This document shows, in pieces, positions 7,763 through 16,898 of a stretch of 64,000 bases of DNA. How positions within the stretch are numbered: position 1 is the stretch's first letter; every line of letters begins with the position of its first letter. Source of the stretch: Faecalicatena contorta (lineage in GTDB: Bacteria; Bacillota; Clostridia; Lachnospirales; Lachnospiraceae); contig NZ_JAFBIX010000006.1 of assembly GCF_021531895.1 (NCBI RefSeq), forward strand, positions 44,815 through 108,814. Reading direction: 5' to 3'. Position numbers and translations under genes: made by a program. Under the pieces are notes generated by a model. The model did no database searches and was not told the origin of the DNA. It worked only from the letters and a program-made list of their open reading frames with translations.

Positions 7763-9685
7763 ATGAGACACGGATTTGTAAAAGTGGCGGCGGCAACTCC
7801 AGATATTAAGGTCGCAGATGTAGCATACAATACAGAACATATCTGTAATCTGATAGATGAGACGGTTCGGGAAGATGCTAAGATTATCGTATTTCCAGAG
7901 TTATGTATTACCGGATATACTTGCAGCGATCTATTTATGCAGGATGTTTTGTTAGAAGATGCGCGGCAGGCACTTCATATGATTGCGCAACATACTGTAG
8001 GCAAAGATGCTTTGATATTTGTTGGAGTGCCACTGGCAATAGACGGGGAATTATATAATGTGGCAGCAGCTTTAAATCAAGGAAAGATTCTGGGCTTGAC
8101 GACTAAGACATTTCTTCCGAATTATGGAGAATTTTATGAGATGCGTCAGTTTCGGCCAGGACCGAAAAAAGCAAGAGAGATTCTGTTTGATAGGGAAATG
8201 ATTCCGTTTGGTCCTCAGTTGTTGTTTACAGCATCTTCGATGGAGTCGTTGATCGTATCAGCAGAGATCTGCGAAGATGTCTGGTCGCCGATCCCTCCAA
8301 GTATTGAAGCTGCAAGAGAGGGGGCGACATTGATCGTTAACTGTTCTGCCAGTGATGAAACGATTGGAAAAGACTCTTATCGCAGAAGTCTGATTGAGGG
8401 ACAGTCTGCCCGTCTGATCTGTGGATATATTTATGCAAATGCAGGAGAAGGGGAATCTACAACGGACCTTGTATTTGGTGGACATAATATCATTGCTGAG
8501 AATGGAACGATATTGGCTTCCAGTAAACGTTTCCATAATGGGGCAATTTATACAGAGTTGGATATGAAGCGTTTGTTGAGTGAGCGAAGAAAAAATACAA
8601 CGTTTCAGACGACAGGAGAACGGAAGCTGATGCGTATTCCGTTTGAATTAAAATCCACTGAGACAAAGCTGACCAGAACATTTCCTTCACGCCCGTTTGT
8701 ACCAAGTGTGCAAAGTGAACGCGCAAGACGCTGTGAAGAGATATTGACAATTCAGGTAATGGGATTGAAAAAAAGGTTGTCTCATGCATGGGCGAAGAGT
8801 GCAGTAGTTGGAATCTCCGGTGGCCTGGATTCTACGCTGGCATTGCTGGTTACAGCCAAGGCATTTGATGCGTTGGGGATGGATCGGAAAGGAATCGTAG
8901 CTGTGACTATGCCATGTTTTGGAACGACAGACAGAACATATCAGAACGCATGTAAGATGTCACAGAAGTTAGGTGCAACTTTAAGGGAGATTCCAATTGG
9001 GGAAGCAGTAAAACAACATTTTAAAGATATCGGACATGATCCAGAAGATCATAGTGTCACTTATGAAAATTCTCAGGCCAGAGAACGTACGCAGGTATTG
9101 ATGGATGTGGCTAACCAAACCGGAGGAATTGTTATCGGAACTGGTGATATGTCTGAACTTGCTCTTGGATGGGCGACTTACAATGGGGATCATATGTCCA
9201 TGTATGGTGTTAATGCATCGGTCCCGAAGACATTGGTAAGACATCTGGTACATTATTATGCAGATACTTGTGAAGATGAAGACCTTAAGGCTGTTCTCTA
9301 TGATGTGTTGGATACACCAGTAAGTCCAGAACTTCTTCCTCCAAAAGATGGTAAGATTGCGCAGAAGACGGAAGATCTGGTGGGACCATATGAATTGCAT
9401 GATTTCTTCTTATATTATCTGCTTCGGTTTGGGTATGAGCCAAGTAAGATTTATCGAATTGCCAGATATGCTTTTGGAGGAGAGTATGATGATGTAACGA
9501 TATACAAGTGGTTGGAAGCTTTCTGCCGCAGATTCTTTACGCAACAGTTTAAGCGCTCATGTCTGCCGGATGGACCAAAAGTTGGAACGGTAGCGTTATC
9601 TCCACGAGGAGACTGGAGGATGCCAAGTGATGCCTGTGTGGCAAGCTGGCTACGTGATCTGGAACAGATGAAGCCTGAAAAATAG
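7763..9685 (+). CDS. nadE: Glutamine-dependent NAD+ synthetase
   Basis: Protein of 640 residues that amidates nicotinic acid adenine dinucleotide to NAD+, using glutamine as ammonia source. The N-terminal half is a nitrilase-type glutaminase with its Glu-Lys-Cys triad in recognisable contexts (FPELCITGYTC, TKTFLPNYGEFYE, SAEICEDVW). The C-terminal half is the ATP-pyrophosphatase synthetase with the P-loop-like GISGGLDSTLAL. The gene follows hslO by 18 bases with a GAGGTGGGGAG ribosome site. Confidence 0.96.
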   Translation: MRHGFVKVAAATPDIKVADVAYNTEHICNLIDETVREDAKIIVFPELCITGYTCSDLFMQDVLLEDARQALHMIAQHTVGKDALIFVGVPLAIDGELYNVAAALNQGKILGLTTKTFLPNYGEFYEMRQFRPGPKKAREILFDREMIPFGPQLLFTASSMESLIVSAEICEDVWSPIPPSIEAAREGATLIVNCSASDETIGKDSYRRSLIEGQSARLICGYIYANAGEGESTTDLVFGGHNIIAENGTILASSKRFHNGAIYTELDMKRLLSERRKNTTFQTTGERKLMRIPFELKSTETKLTRTFPSRPFVPSVQSERARRCEEILTIQVMGLKKRLSHAWAKSAVVGISGGLDSTLALLVTAKAFDALGMDRKGIVAVTMPCFGTTDRTYQNACKMSQKLGATLREIPIGEAVKQHFKDIGHDPEDHSVTYENSQARERTQVLMDVANQTGGIVIGTGDMSELALGWATYNGDHMSMYGVNASVPKTLVRHLVHYYADTCEDEDLKAVLYDVLDTPVSPELLPPKDGKIAQKTEDLVGPYELHDFFLYYLLRFGYEPSKIYRIARYAFGGEYDDVTIYKWLEAFCRRFFTQQFKRSCLPDGPKVGTVALSPRGDWRMPSDACVASWLRDLEQMKPEK

Positions 9686-9727
9686 GGAAACTATGATTTG
9701 GATTCTGAGGTAAAGGGAGAAGAAAAA

Positions 9728-10147
9728 ATGGAAGCGAAGAAAGAAATTGCAGTACAGAATTTCAAAAAAGGCTATAATTGCTGTCAGGCAGTTGCCTGCG
9801 CATATTGCGAAGAACTGGGCGTTAAGAAAGAAGATATGTTCAGAATGACGGAAGGATTTGGTCTGGGTATGGGAGGTCTGAAAGATACTTGCGGTGCAGT
9901 GACAGGAATGTTCTTGATTATCAGCCTTGCGAACAGTGCCGGGGATATGGAAAAACCATTGGCGACCAAGATGGATACTTACGCGAAGTTCCGCGAAGCA
10001 GCAGAAAAGTTCCGTGAAAAGAATCGTTCGATTTACTGCAGAGATTTGAAAAATATGGAGGGCCCTCAGCCATTGGTATGCTGTACACAATGTGTTGAAG
10101 ATGCGGCGGCATTGGTGGATGAATATTTTAGGGAGAAGCAGAAGTAG
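9728..10147 (+). CDS. C_GCAxxG_C_C family redox-type protein
   Basis: Protein of 139 residues with the pattern of the C_GCAxxG_C_C family: YNCCQAV near the start, a central glycine-rich stretch with DTCGAVTG, and a C-terminal CCTQCV pair. Members are predicted redox or metal-binding proteins, often beside oxidoreductases; the function is not established. The ATG at 9728 has GGGAG 8 bases upstream and is preferred over an in-frame TTG at 9698. It sits between nadE and a HAD protein in one operon. Confidence 0.8.
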   Translation: MEAKKEIAVQNFKKGYNCCQAVACAYCEELGVKKEDMFRMTEGFGLGMGGLKDTCGAVTGMFLIISLANSAGDMEKPLATKMDTYAKFREAAEKFREKNRSIYCRDLKNMEGPQPLVCCTQCVEDAAALVDEYFREKQK

Positions 10148-10148
10148 T

Positions 10149-10616
10149 ATGAGAATTGAAATTCCAGGATATAAAGTATTAACACTGGATTATCTGGTTC
10201 TGGATTATAATGGAACGATTGCAACGGATGGAAAAATTCCAGAAGATGTAAAAGAGAAGATCAGATGTCTGGCAGAATTCTTTAAGATATACATTCTGAC
10301 AGCAGACACCCATGGAACTGCCAGTCAGATGTGTGAGGATATTCCAGTTACAATTATGACATTTCCCGGGGATGATGCGATGAAAGAAAAGCTTCGTATT
10401 GTCACAGAATTGGGCGCGGAACATTGCATTGCAATTGGGAATGGGCGAAATGACTGTCAGATGTGTGCTGTTAGTGGCCTGTCCATTGCGGTGACAGACC
10501 GGGAAGGAATGTACGGAAAGCTGATTCTGGAAGCAGATATCTGTGTTACTTCTATTTTAGATGCCTTGGAATTGTTCGAATATCCCAAACGTTTGATCGC
10601 AACCTTACGGGGATAG
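10149..10616 (+). CDS. HAD-superfamily hydrolase, P-type-ATPase-like catalytic domain
   Basis: Small soluble HAD protein of 155 residues. Motif I is LDYNGTIATDG. The nucleophile Asp is kept, but the second Asp (general acid in most HAD phosphatases) is Asn. Motif IV, GNGRNDCQMC, resembles the GDGxND motif of P-type ATPases. The cap is minimal. The ATG at 10149 starts 1 base after the previous stop and is the first residue with family similarity; an upstream in-frame start at 10092 would overlap the previous gene. Function unknown. Confidence 0.75.
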   Translation: MRIEIPGYKVLTLDYLVLDYNGTIATDGKIPEDVKEKIRCLAEFFKIYILTADTHGTASQMCEDIPVTIMTFPGDDAMKEKLRIVTELGAEHCIAIGNGRNDCQMCAVSGLSIAVTDREGMYGKLILEADICVTSILDALELFEYPKRLIATLRG

Positions 10617-10618
10617 AG

Positions 10619-10655
10619 AAAAAGAGGACAGAGAGAATTCTCCTGTCCTCTTTTT
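10619..10655. terminator. Bidirectional intrinsic terminator
   Basis: AAAAAGAGGACAG (10619-10631) pairs with CTGTCCTCTTTTT (10643-10655), giving a T5 tail on each strand. It lies between the end of the nadE operon and the convergent S1-domain gene. Confidence 0.9.
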
Positions 10656-10659
10656 GGAA

Positions 10660-11361
10660 TTATAATTTGATGTTCTTGAAGAGATCTCCCAGGCTGGTTC
10701 CAATGTTTTCAGACTTTGGAATGACAACTTTTTCTTCTGGTTCCTCCTGAACTTCTTCTAAAGCTTTCATGCTCAAACTGATCTTACCGTCTTTCACACC
10801 GATGATTTTAACGGTCACTTCATCGCCTTCATTCAATACATCTTTTGGTGATTTTACACGTTTCTGGCTAATCTGGGAAACGTGAACCAGTCCGGACAGT
10901 CCGTCTTCCAGACGAACAAATGCTCCATAGTTTTGAAGACTTTCTACTTTGCCGGTAACAACACTGCCAACTTTTACATTAGCAATCTTTTCTTCCATAG
11001 CCTTTTTCTCTTTTTCTTTCAATATCTCACGTGCAGACAGTACCAGACGGTTGTTAGCCTGGTCAACATCAATGACTTTCACTTCGATATCTTTTAACAG
11101 GTAGCTTTCCAGATCTTCAATATAAGATAAGGATAATCTTGAAGCAGGGATGAATCCACGAAGTCCTTCTACCATCGCAATAGCACCGCCATTGACGATT
11201 CCTTCGATTTTCACAGGAAGCACCGTGCCTTTTTCCATGTAAGATTCTACAAGATTCCAAGGGTTTGCATCATCAAAGTGATCTTCCAGATCTGCCATGG
11301 TCTCTGCTGCAGCATCAGCAACAGGTTCTGTTGTTGTTTCTCGTAATAATTCTTCGCTCAT
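10660..11361 (-). CDS. S1 RNA-binding domain protein (short ribosomal S1-like)
   Basis: Protein of 233 residues with two OB-fold S1 domains, about residues 43-113 and 130-200. The second is canonical (GSVVTGKVESLQNYGAFVRLEDGLSGLVHVSQIS, shown here only in part by its start and end motifs). The N-terminus is acidic and the C-terminus is an acidic tail. Low-GC Firmicutes carry such shortened S1 homologues that bind mRNA or the ribosome. A GAAAGGGAA ribosome site precedes the ATG at 11361. It is monocistronic, ending at a shared terminator. Confidence 0.85.
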   Translation of the reverse strand: MSEELLRETTTEPVADAAAETMADLEDHFDDANPWNLVESYMEKGTVLPVKIEGIVNGGAIAMVEGLRGFIPASRLSLSYIEDLESYLLKDIEVKVIDVDQANNRLVLSAREILKEKEKKAMEEKIANVKVGSVVTGKVESLQNYGAFVRLEDGLSGLVHVSQISQKRVKSPKDVLNEGDEVTVKIIGVKDGKISLSMKALEEVQEEPEEKVVIPKSENIGTSLGDLFKNIKL

Positions 11362-11552
11362 TGTAAAATTCCCTTTCTATATATCGAGACTCTACGTTCT
11401 CACATGATATGTTCAGTATAGCATAAAACCTGGGAGATGTTCAAAGAAAAAAACAGAAGAACCAAGAATTTATGGTTGACGAAAGTAAGAAAAAATGGCA
11501 CTCTTACTATGGGAAGCAAAATAAAATGAATAAAAACTAAGGATGTGAATAT

Positions 11553-13199
11553 ATGGGAAAGAAAGCAGGAAAGGTATATGTAGTAGGACATAAGAATCCA
11601 GATACTGATTCTATCTGTTCTGCAATTGCATATGCACACCTGAAAAAACAGCTGACTGGCAATGAATATGTAGCCAGAAGAGCCGGACAGATAAATGAAG
11701 AGACGCATTATGTTCTAAAGAAATTCAAAGTGGATCCACCAGATTTGTTGTCCAACGTGAAATTGCAGGTAAAGGATATGGATATTCATAAGATGGAAGG
11801 TGTGGAACCAAATGTATCCATTAAAGATACCTGGGCAAAGATGAAGGAACAGAATGTCAAGACACTTCCGATTCTGAAGGACGAGGAATTGGTGGGTGTG
11901 ATTTCTACCGGAGATATTGCAACTTCTTATATGGAAGTCTATGATAATCGAATTTTGTCTTCAGCAAAAACACAGTATCGTAATATTGTAAAGACTTTAG
12001 ATGGAACGTTAATTACCGGAAATGAACATGGATATTTTACCAAAGGGAAAGTAACGATTGCAGCATCCAATCCAGATCTGATGGAAGAATTTATTGAAAA
12101 AGATGATCTGGTTATTCTGGGAAACCGTTATGAATCTCAGAGTTGTGCGATGGACATTGACGCAAGCTGTCTGGTAGTCTGCCAGGGAGCAGAAGTATCA
12201 GAAGAATTGATTCAACGTGCAGAAGAACAGAGTATTGTGATTATTAGCACTCCGCATGATACATTTACGGCAGCACGTCTGATCAATCAAAGTATTCCAG
12301 TTAAGCATTTTATGACAAAGACGCCACTGGTTACGTTCCAGATGAATGATTATGTAGAAGATATTAAGGAAGTCATGACAAAAAAGAAATTCCGTGATTT
12401 CCCAATCCTTGATCGTCATGGACGTTTTAAAGGTCTGATATCCAGACGTCGTTTTATGGATGTCAGCAAAAAGAAGGTTATTCTGGTAGATCATAACGAA
12501 AAATCTCAGGCAGTCGATGGAATTGAAGAAGCTGAGATCGTTGAGATCATAGACCATCACAGACTGGGAAGTATCGAGACGATGGGGCCTGTATTTTTCC
12601 GTAATCAGCCAGTAGGATGTACGGCAACAATTGTATGTCAGATGTATGAAGAATCTGGTGTGAAGATTACGCCAACAATCGCTGGATTATTGTGTGCAGC
12701 AATTATTTCCGATACATTGCTGTTCCGTTCACCAACTTGTACGAAAATCGATGAAAAGGCGGCGAAGAAGCTTTCCAAGATTGCAGGCATTGATATGGAA
12801 CAGATGGCTGGAGAAATGTTCAAAGCAGGAAGTAATCTTCAGGGTAAAACTGCGGATGAGATCTGTTTCCAGGATTTCAAACAGTTTACGGTAAATGATA
12901 CAGTGTTTGGAGTGGGTCAGATCAATTCTATGAATAAAGAAGAATTGGCAGAAATCCGGGAAATTATAGAGCCACATCTGCCGAAGGTGTTAGAAGAACA
13001 GAATCTGCAGATGATTTATTTTATGCTGACGGATATTCTGGATGAATCTACGGAATTAATCTGCTGTGGCAACAATGCCAAAGAGTATATTATTGATGCA
13101 TTTGATTTAAAAGAGGGTACAGACAAGATTATATTAAAAGGAGTGGTATCCAGAAAGAAGCAGTTGATTCCAACGTTGGTAGGTGCTTTGCAGCAATAA
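11553..13199 (+). CDS. ppaC: Manganese-dependent inorganic pyrophosphatase with CBS and DRTGG domains
   Basis: Protein of 548 residues that hydrolyses pyrophosphate and is regulated by adenine nucleotides binding the insert. Order: DHH-type N-terminus (VVGHKNPDTDSICSAIAYA), first CBS (about 72-125), DRTGG domain (about 130-240), second CBS (about 245-305), the IDHHRLG metal site, then the DHHA2 domain to the end. This is the CBS-PPase architecture of Clostridia; ordinary family II enzymes are about 310 residues. The ribosome site is AAGGATG. An unassigned 190-bp spacer separates it from the divergent S1 gene. Confidence 0.94.
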   Translation: MGKKAGKVYVVGHKNPDTDSICSAIAYAHLKKQLTGNEYVARRAGQINEETHYVLKKFKVDPPDLLSNVKLQVKDMDIHKMEGVEPNVSIKDTWAKMKEQNVKTLPILKDEELVGVISTGDIATSYMEVYDNRILSSAKTQYRNIVKTLDGTLITGNEHGYFTKGKVTIAASNPDLMEEFIEKDDLVILGNRYESQSCAMDIDASCLVVCQGAEVSEELIQRAEEQSIVIISTPHDTFTAARLINQSIPVKHFMTKTPLVTFQMNDYVEDIKEVMTKKKFRDFPILDRHGRFKGLISRRRFMDVSKKKVILVDHNEKSQAVDGIEEAEIVEIIDHHRLGSIETMGPVFFRNQPVGCTATIVCQMYEESGVKITPTIAGLLCAAIISDTLLFRSPTCTKIDEKAAKKLSKIAGIDMEQMAGEMFKAGSNLQGKTADEICFQDFKQFTVNDTVFGVGQINSMNKEELAEIREIIEPHLPKVLEEQNLQMIYFMLTDILDESTELICCGNNAKEYIIDAFDLKEGTDKIILKGVVSRKKQLIPTLVGALQQ

Positions 13200-13236
13200 A
13201 ACAGAACTCAAAACTAAAAACAGTGAGGGATGAGAT

Positions 13237-13821
13237 ATGGGAAGACAGATATGGAGACCTGGCAATATGTTATATCCCCTTCCGGCAGTCATGGTAAGTG
13301 CGGCAGACCGTGAAGGAAATTCTAATATCCTGACGGTTGCATGGACAGGAACCATCTGCTCAGATCCTGCGATGTTATATATATCCGTAAGGCCGGAACG
13401 CTATTCATACCACATGATCAAAGAAACCGGAGAGTTTGTAGTGAATCTGACTACGGAGAAACTGGCCTATGCTACAGACTGGTGTGGGGTGAGATCAGGA
13501 AGAGATGTGGACAAATGGAAAGAAATGAAGCTCACAAAAGGGAAGGCAGAAAAGCTGGAGTATGCTCCGATCATTCAGGAAAGCCCGGTCAATATTGAGT
13601 GTAAAGTAACGGAAGTAAAGGAACTGGGATCACATCATATGTTTCTGGCAGAAGTGAAGGCTGTCCAGGTGGATGAAAAATATATGAAGAAAAATGGAAA
13701 GTTTGAATTGAATTCTACAGGACTTCTGACATATTCACATGGAGAATACTTGAGTCTGGGAGCATCTTTGGGAACATTTGGATGGAGTGTCAGGAAAAAA
13801 GAAATGAAGAAAAAGAAATAA
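13237..13821 (+). CDS. Flavin reductase-like FMN-binding protein
   Basis: Protein of 194 residues of the flavin reductase-like split-barrel family, with the FMN-binding patterns YPLPAVMVS (as LYPLPAVMVSAAD), SDPAMLYISVRPERYSY and the VVNLTTEKLAYATDWCG stretch. It probably binds FMN and acts as a small NAD(P)H- or ferredoxin-linked flavoprotein; the partner is unknown. It lies 37 bases after ppaC with a GTGAGGGATGAG ribosome site and ends at a strong hairpin terminator. Confidence 0.85.
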   Translation: MGRQIWRPGNMLYPLPAVMVSAADREGNSNILTVAWTGTICSDPAMLYISVRPERYSYHMIKETGEFVVNLTTEKLAYATDWCGVRSGRDVDKWKEMKLTKGKAEKLEYAPIIQESPVNIECKVTEVKELGSHHMFLAEVKAVQVDEKYMKKNGKFELNSTGLLTYSHGEYLSLGASLGTFGWSVRKKEMKKKK

Positions 13822-13830
13822 AATACAGGA

Positions 13831-13862
13831 ACGGGACGATAGAGATACATATCGTCCCGTTT
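13831..13862. terminator. Intrinsic terminator between convergent genes
   Basis: ACGGGACGATA (13831-13841) pairs perfectly with TATCGTCCCGT (13850-13860), followed by a short TTT. It serves the flavin reductase gene and probably also the convergent MATE gene. Confidence 0.85.
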
Positions 13863-13867
13863 GGTGT

Positions 13868-15250
13868 CTATTCATCTAAAGGTTTGATTTTCTGAAGATA
13901 GATATGGCGAAGCAGGATTGTAGACAGAATGACGGAGACAATCTCTGCAATCGGAATCGCCCACCATATTGCAGAAAGCCCGAATAATCTTGCAAATGTA
14001 TAAGCGACCGGAAGAATCACAAAAAGTTGTCTGGCCGCAGATACGATCAAACTATAGATTCCATTTCCCAGTGCCTGGAATACGGAACCTGCAATGATAC
14101 AATATCCGGCAAACAGGAAGCTGAGGCTGATAATCCGAAGCGCCGGTACACCGATTGCCAGCATATTTTCTGAGGCATCAAACAGATTCCTAAGCAGAAA
14201 ATCAGGAAGTGTCTGGAAGATTATGAGTCCAATCAGCATAATGGATATGGCAATCAGAACACTGAGTTGAATTGTCCGAATGATTCTTTTCTTATTTCTG
14301 GCACCATAATTATAGGCAATGATCGGAATCATGCCGTTATTCAGACCAAAGACAGGCATGAAAATAAAACTTTGTAATTTAAAATATACACCGAATACAG
14401 CAGCTGCTGTTGAAGAGAAGATCAAAAGGATTTTATTCATGCCAAAAGTCATGACAGAACCGATTGCCTGCATGATAATAGAAGGGATTCCGACTTCGTA
14501 GATGGTCTTAATGGTCTGTAGATGCGGACGAAATCCTTTCAGGCTTATATTAATTTCCTTATTTTTTCTGATATTAAAGTAAAAAGACATGAATACAGCT
14601 GTAATCTGTCCGATAATTGTAGCAATGGCAGCACCTGCAACTTCTAATCTTGGGAATCCAAACCAGCCGAAGATCAGAATTGGATCCAAAATGATATTGA
14701 TAATAGCTCCAGTGCCCTGGGTCATCATATTGTAAATGGTCTTCCCGGTAGACTGCAATAGCCGCTCTGAAGTAATCTGAAGGAAAATGCCGGCGGAACA
14801 TAACGTAATAATGGTCAGGTATTGTGTACCATAGGTAATGATCTTTGGGTTATCTGTCTGAATTGTGAAGAAAAAGTGTGAGCCAATTCCGCCAAGCATG
14901 GCAAAGATGATACAACTTACGATACCAAGGAAAAGTCCGTTTTTGGCGGCATTATTAGCCCCAGTATAATTCTTTTCGCCGAGATTTCTGGAAAGAAGGG
15001 CATTGATTCCCACACCAGTTCCAGATGCAACAGCAATCATCAGAGACTGGATTGGGAAAGCGAGAGATACAGCAGTCAGAGCCTCTTCATTTAACTGCGC
15101 TACGAACATACTGTCAATTACATTATAAAGTGCCTGCACCAGCATAGAGATCATCATGGGCAGCGACATGTTGATTAATAATTTTGGAACCGCCATGGTT
15201 CCCATCTTGTTCTCCTGTACGGGAGTATCTTTTGTCTTAGTGTCTGACAT
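13868..15250 (-). CDS. MATE family efflux transporter
   Basis: Membrane protein of 460 residues with about 12 hydrophobic helices in two repeats. It begins in the typical way, MAVPKLLINMSLPMMISMLVQ, after a short polar leader. MATE pumps export drugs or metabolites using Na+ or H+ gradients. The ATG at 15250 follows AAGGAGG and is the real start; the same frame stays open upstream but would run through the divergent deacetylase gene. Substrate unknown. It is divergent from the deacetylase with a 135-bp spacer. Confidence 0.93.
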   Translation of the reverse strand: MSDTKTKDTPVQENKMGTMAVPKLLINMSLPMMISMLVQALYNVIDSMFVAQLNEEALTAVSLAFPIQSLMIAVASGTGVGINALLSRNLGEKNYTGANNAAKNGLFLGIVSCIIFAMLGGIGSHFFFTIQTDNPKIITYGTQYLTIITLCSAGIFLQITSERLLQSTGKTIYNMMTQGTGAIINIILDPILIFGWFGFPRLEVAGAAIATIIGQITAVFMSFYFNIRKNKEINISLKGFRPHLQTIKTIYEVGIPSIIMQAIGSVMTFGMNKILLIFSSTAAAVFGVYFKLQSFIFMPVFGLNNGMIPIIAYNYGARNKKRIIRTIQLSVLIAISIMLIGLIIFQTLPDFLLRNLFDASENMLAIGVPALRIISLSFLFAGYCIIAGSVFQALGNGIYSLIVSAARQLFVILPVAYTFARLFGLSAIWWAIPIAEIVSVILSTILLRHIYLQKIKPLDE

Positions 15251-15385
15251 TATAGAACCTCCTTGTAGACCTGAAACGTAGTGCTTATAGCATAGCATTA
15301 ACATATATAGAATGCAATGAATTACATACCAGTTTCTGCTGAAACATATAAATAAAGAAAGAATAGATAAACGGGGGAAGGTTTG

Positions 15386-16114
15386 GTGAAGAAAACCGGA
15401 TGTAATAAGATAAAGATGTTGTGTGGATTGTTCTATACCTTGTGCCTGCTTCAGGTATTGGGAATATCTGTATATCAGAATCAGAAAGATGAAGAGGAAG
15501 AAGAAACGAATAAAGTGGATGATGCAATTGCCTTTGTTAGTTCCTCTATGGTAGAAGAGCCGCCGAAGATAGCGATTACATTTGACGATGGCCCAAGCAG
15601 TCAATGTACGGGAAGATTGCTAGACGGATTAAAGGAGAGAAATGTAAAGGCTACATTTTTCCTGATCGGAGAGAATGCCAAAGAGAATCCTGAACTGGTG
15701 AAACGACTGGATGAAGAGGGGCATCTGATTGGGAATCATACGTATCATCATGTAGAGATTACAAAGGTTTCTGATGAAGAAGCAAAAAAGGAAATTCTGG
15801 ATACAAATAAAGTAATCACATCAATTACTGGAAAATCAGTGGAATATATGCGGCCGCCGTTTGGCCTGTGGCAACGTAATCTGGAGATGGAGATCGAGGT
15901 TCTTCCGGTCATGTGGACCATAGATCCTCTGGACTGGACGACGGAAAACGTAGATGAAATAGTAAATAAAGTAGTGACGGAAGCAGAAGAAAATGATATT
16001 ATTTTGTTACATGATTGTTATGATTCCAGTGTGGATGCTGCACTTCGAATCATTGATATCCTGCAGAAAAAAGGATTTGAATTTGTAACAGTGGATCAAT
16101 TAATTATGAATTAA
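15386..16114 (+). CDS. Polysaccharide deacetylase (NodB domain), membrane-anchored
   Basis: Protein of about 242 residues. A basic N-terminus and hydrophobic segment (about 10-30) anchor or secrete it. The NodB catalytic domain follows with all five motifs: TFDDGP, HTYHH, RPPFG, DPLDW and LLHD. It would remove N-acetyl groups from peptidoglycan or a related surface glycan, as in PdaA-like enzymes, in a metal-dependent way. The GTG at 15386 has GGGGG 8 bases upstream; a TTG three bases earlier is possible. Confidence 0.9.
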   Translation: MKKTGCNKIKMLCGLFYTLCLLQVLGISVYQNQKDEEEEETNKVDDAIAFVSSSMVEEPPKIAITFDDGPSSQCTGRLLDGLKERNVKATFFLIGENAKENPELVKRLDEEGHLIGNHTYHHVEITKVSDEEAKKEILDTNKVITSITGKSVEYMRPPFGLWQRNLEMEIEVLPVMWTIDPLDWTTENVDEIVNKVVTEAEENDIILLHDCYDSSVDAALRIIDILQKKGFEFVTVDQLIMN

Positions 16115-16172
16115 AAGATCTGTCAGACCAAAGAATAAGAATATAAAAAACAGACGGAACAGGAAGAAGAAT

Positions 16173-16898
16173 ATGGCGGTTCATGAATTTTCCAGAACGG
16201 AATTATTAATAGGAGAAGAAGGATTACAGAGATTAAGACATGCAACGGTGATGATACTCGGCGTCGGCGGGGTCGGATCCCATTGTATCGAGGCGCTTGC
16301 AAGAAGCGGTGTGGGAAAGCTGATCCTGGTGGACAATGATACGGTGTCTCTGACCAATATTAACCGACAGTCCATTGCATATCACAGCACAGTCGGACGA
16401 TATAAAACCCGTGTGATGAAAGAGAGGATTGCAGATATCTGTCCACAGACGGAAGTGATTACTTATGAAATGTTCGTATTGCCTGAGAATATGGAGCAGA
16501 TCTTTGAACAGAGACCAGATTATATTATTGATGCGATTGATACGGTCACAGCTAAGATCGCTCTGGTTGAAAAAGCTCTGGAATTGGATATTCCGATTAT
16601 CAGCAGTATGGGAACAGGAAATAAACTCCATGGGGAGCTGTTTGAGATTACGGATATCAGCAAGACCAGTGTCTGTCCATTATGCAAAGTAATGCGTAAA
16701 GAATTGCGTGCCAGAGGGATTTATCATCTGAAAGTCGTGTATTCCAGGGAGAAGCCGATAGATGTGTCACAAAGAACGACGGACGAAGAGAAAGGAAGCA
16801 GAAGGTCATTGCCGGGAAGTGTGTCATTTGTTCCTCCAATCGCAGGACTTCTGCTTGCCGGTGAAGTGATCCGAGAGCTGATGGAAGAGGTGGAATAG
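16173..16898 (+). CDS. tcdA: tRNA threonylcarbamoyladenosine dehydratase (ThiF/E1-like)
   Basis: Protein of 241 residues of the E1-like ThiF/MoeB superfamily, closest to TcdA/YgdL. TcdA uses ATP to cyclise t6A37 of tRNA into ct6A. It has the nucleotide-binding loop LGVGGVGSHC, the DNDTVSLTNINRQ motif, and a CPLCKVM cysteine pair. It lacks a ubiquitin-like partner gene. The stop is directly followed by the ATG of rarA, so the two are co-translated. Confidence 0.9.
   Translation: MAVHEFSRTELLIGEEGLQRLRHATVMILGVGGVGSHCIEALARSGVGKLILVDNDTVSLTNINRQSIAYHSTVGRYKTRVMKERIADICPQTEVITYEMFVLPENMEQIFEQRPDYIIDAIDTVTAKIALVEKALELDIPIISSMGTGNKLHGELFEITDISKTSVCPLCKVMRKELRARGIYHLKVVYSREKPIDVSQRTTDEEKGSRRSLPGSVSFVPPIAGLLLAGEVIRELMEEVE

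Noticed and set aside
15251..15604. Long N-terminal extension of the MATE gene
   Set aside because: It overlaps the divergent deacetylase gene; a strong AAGGAGG site places the start at 15250.
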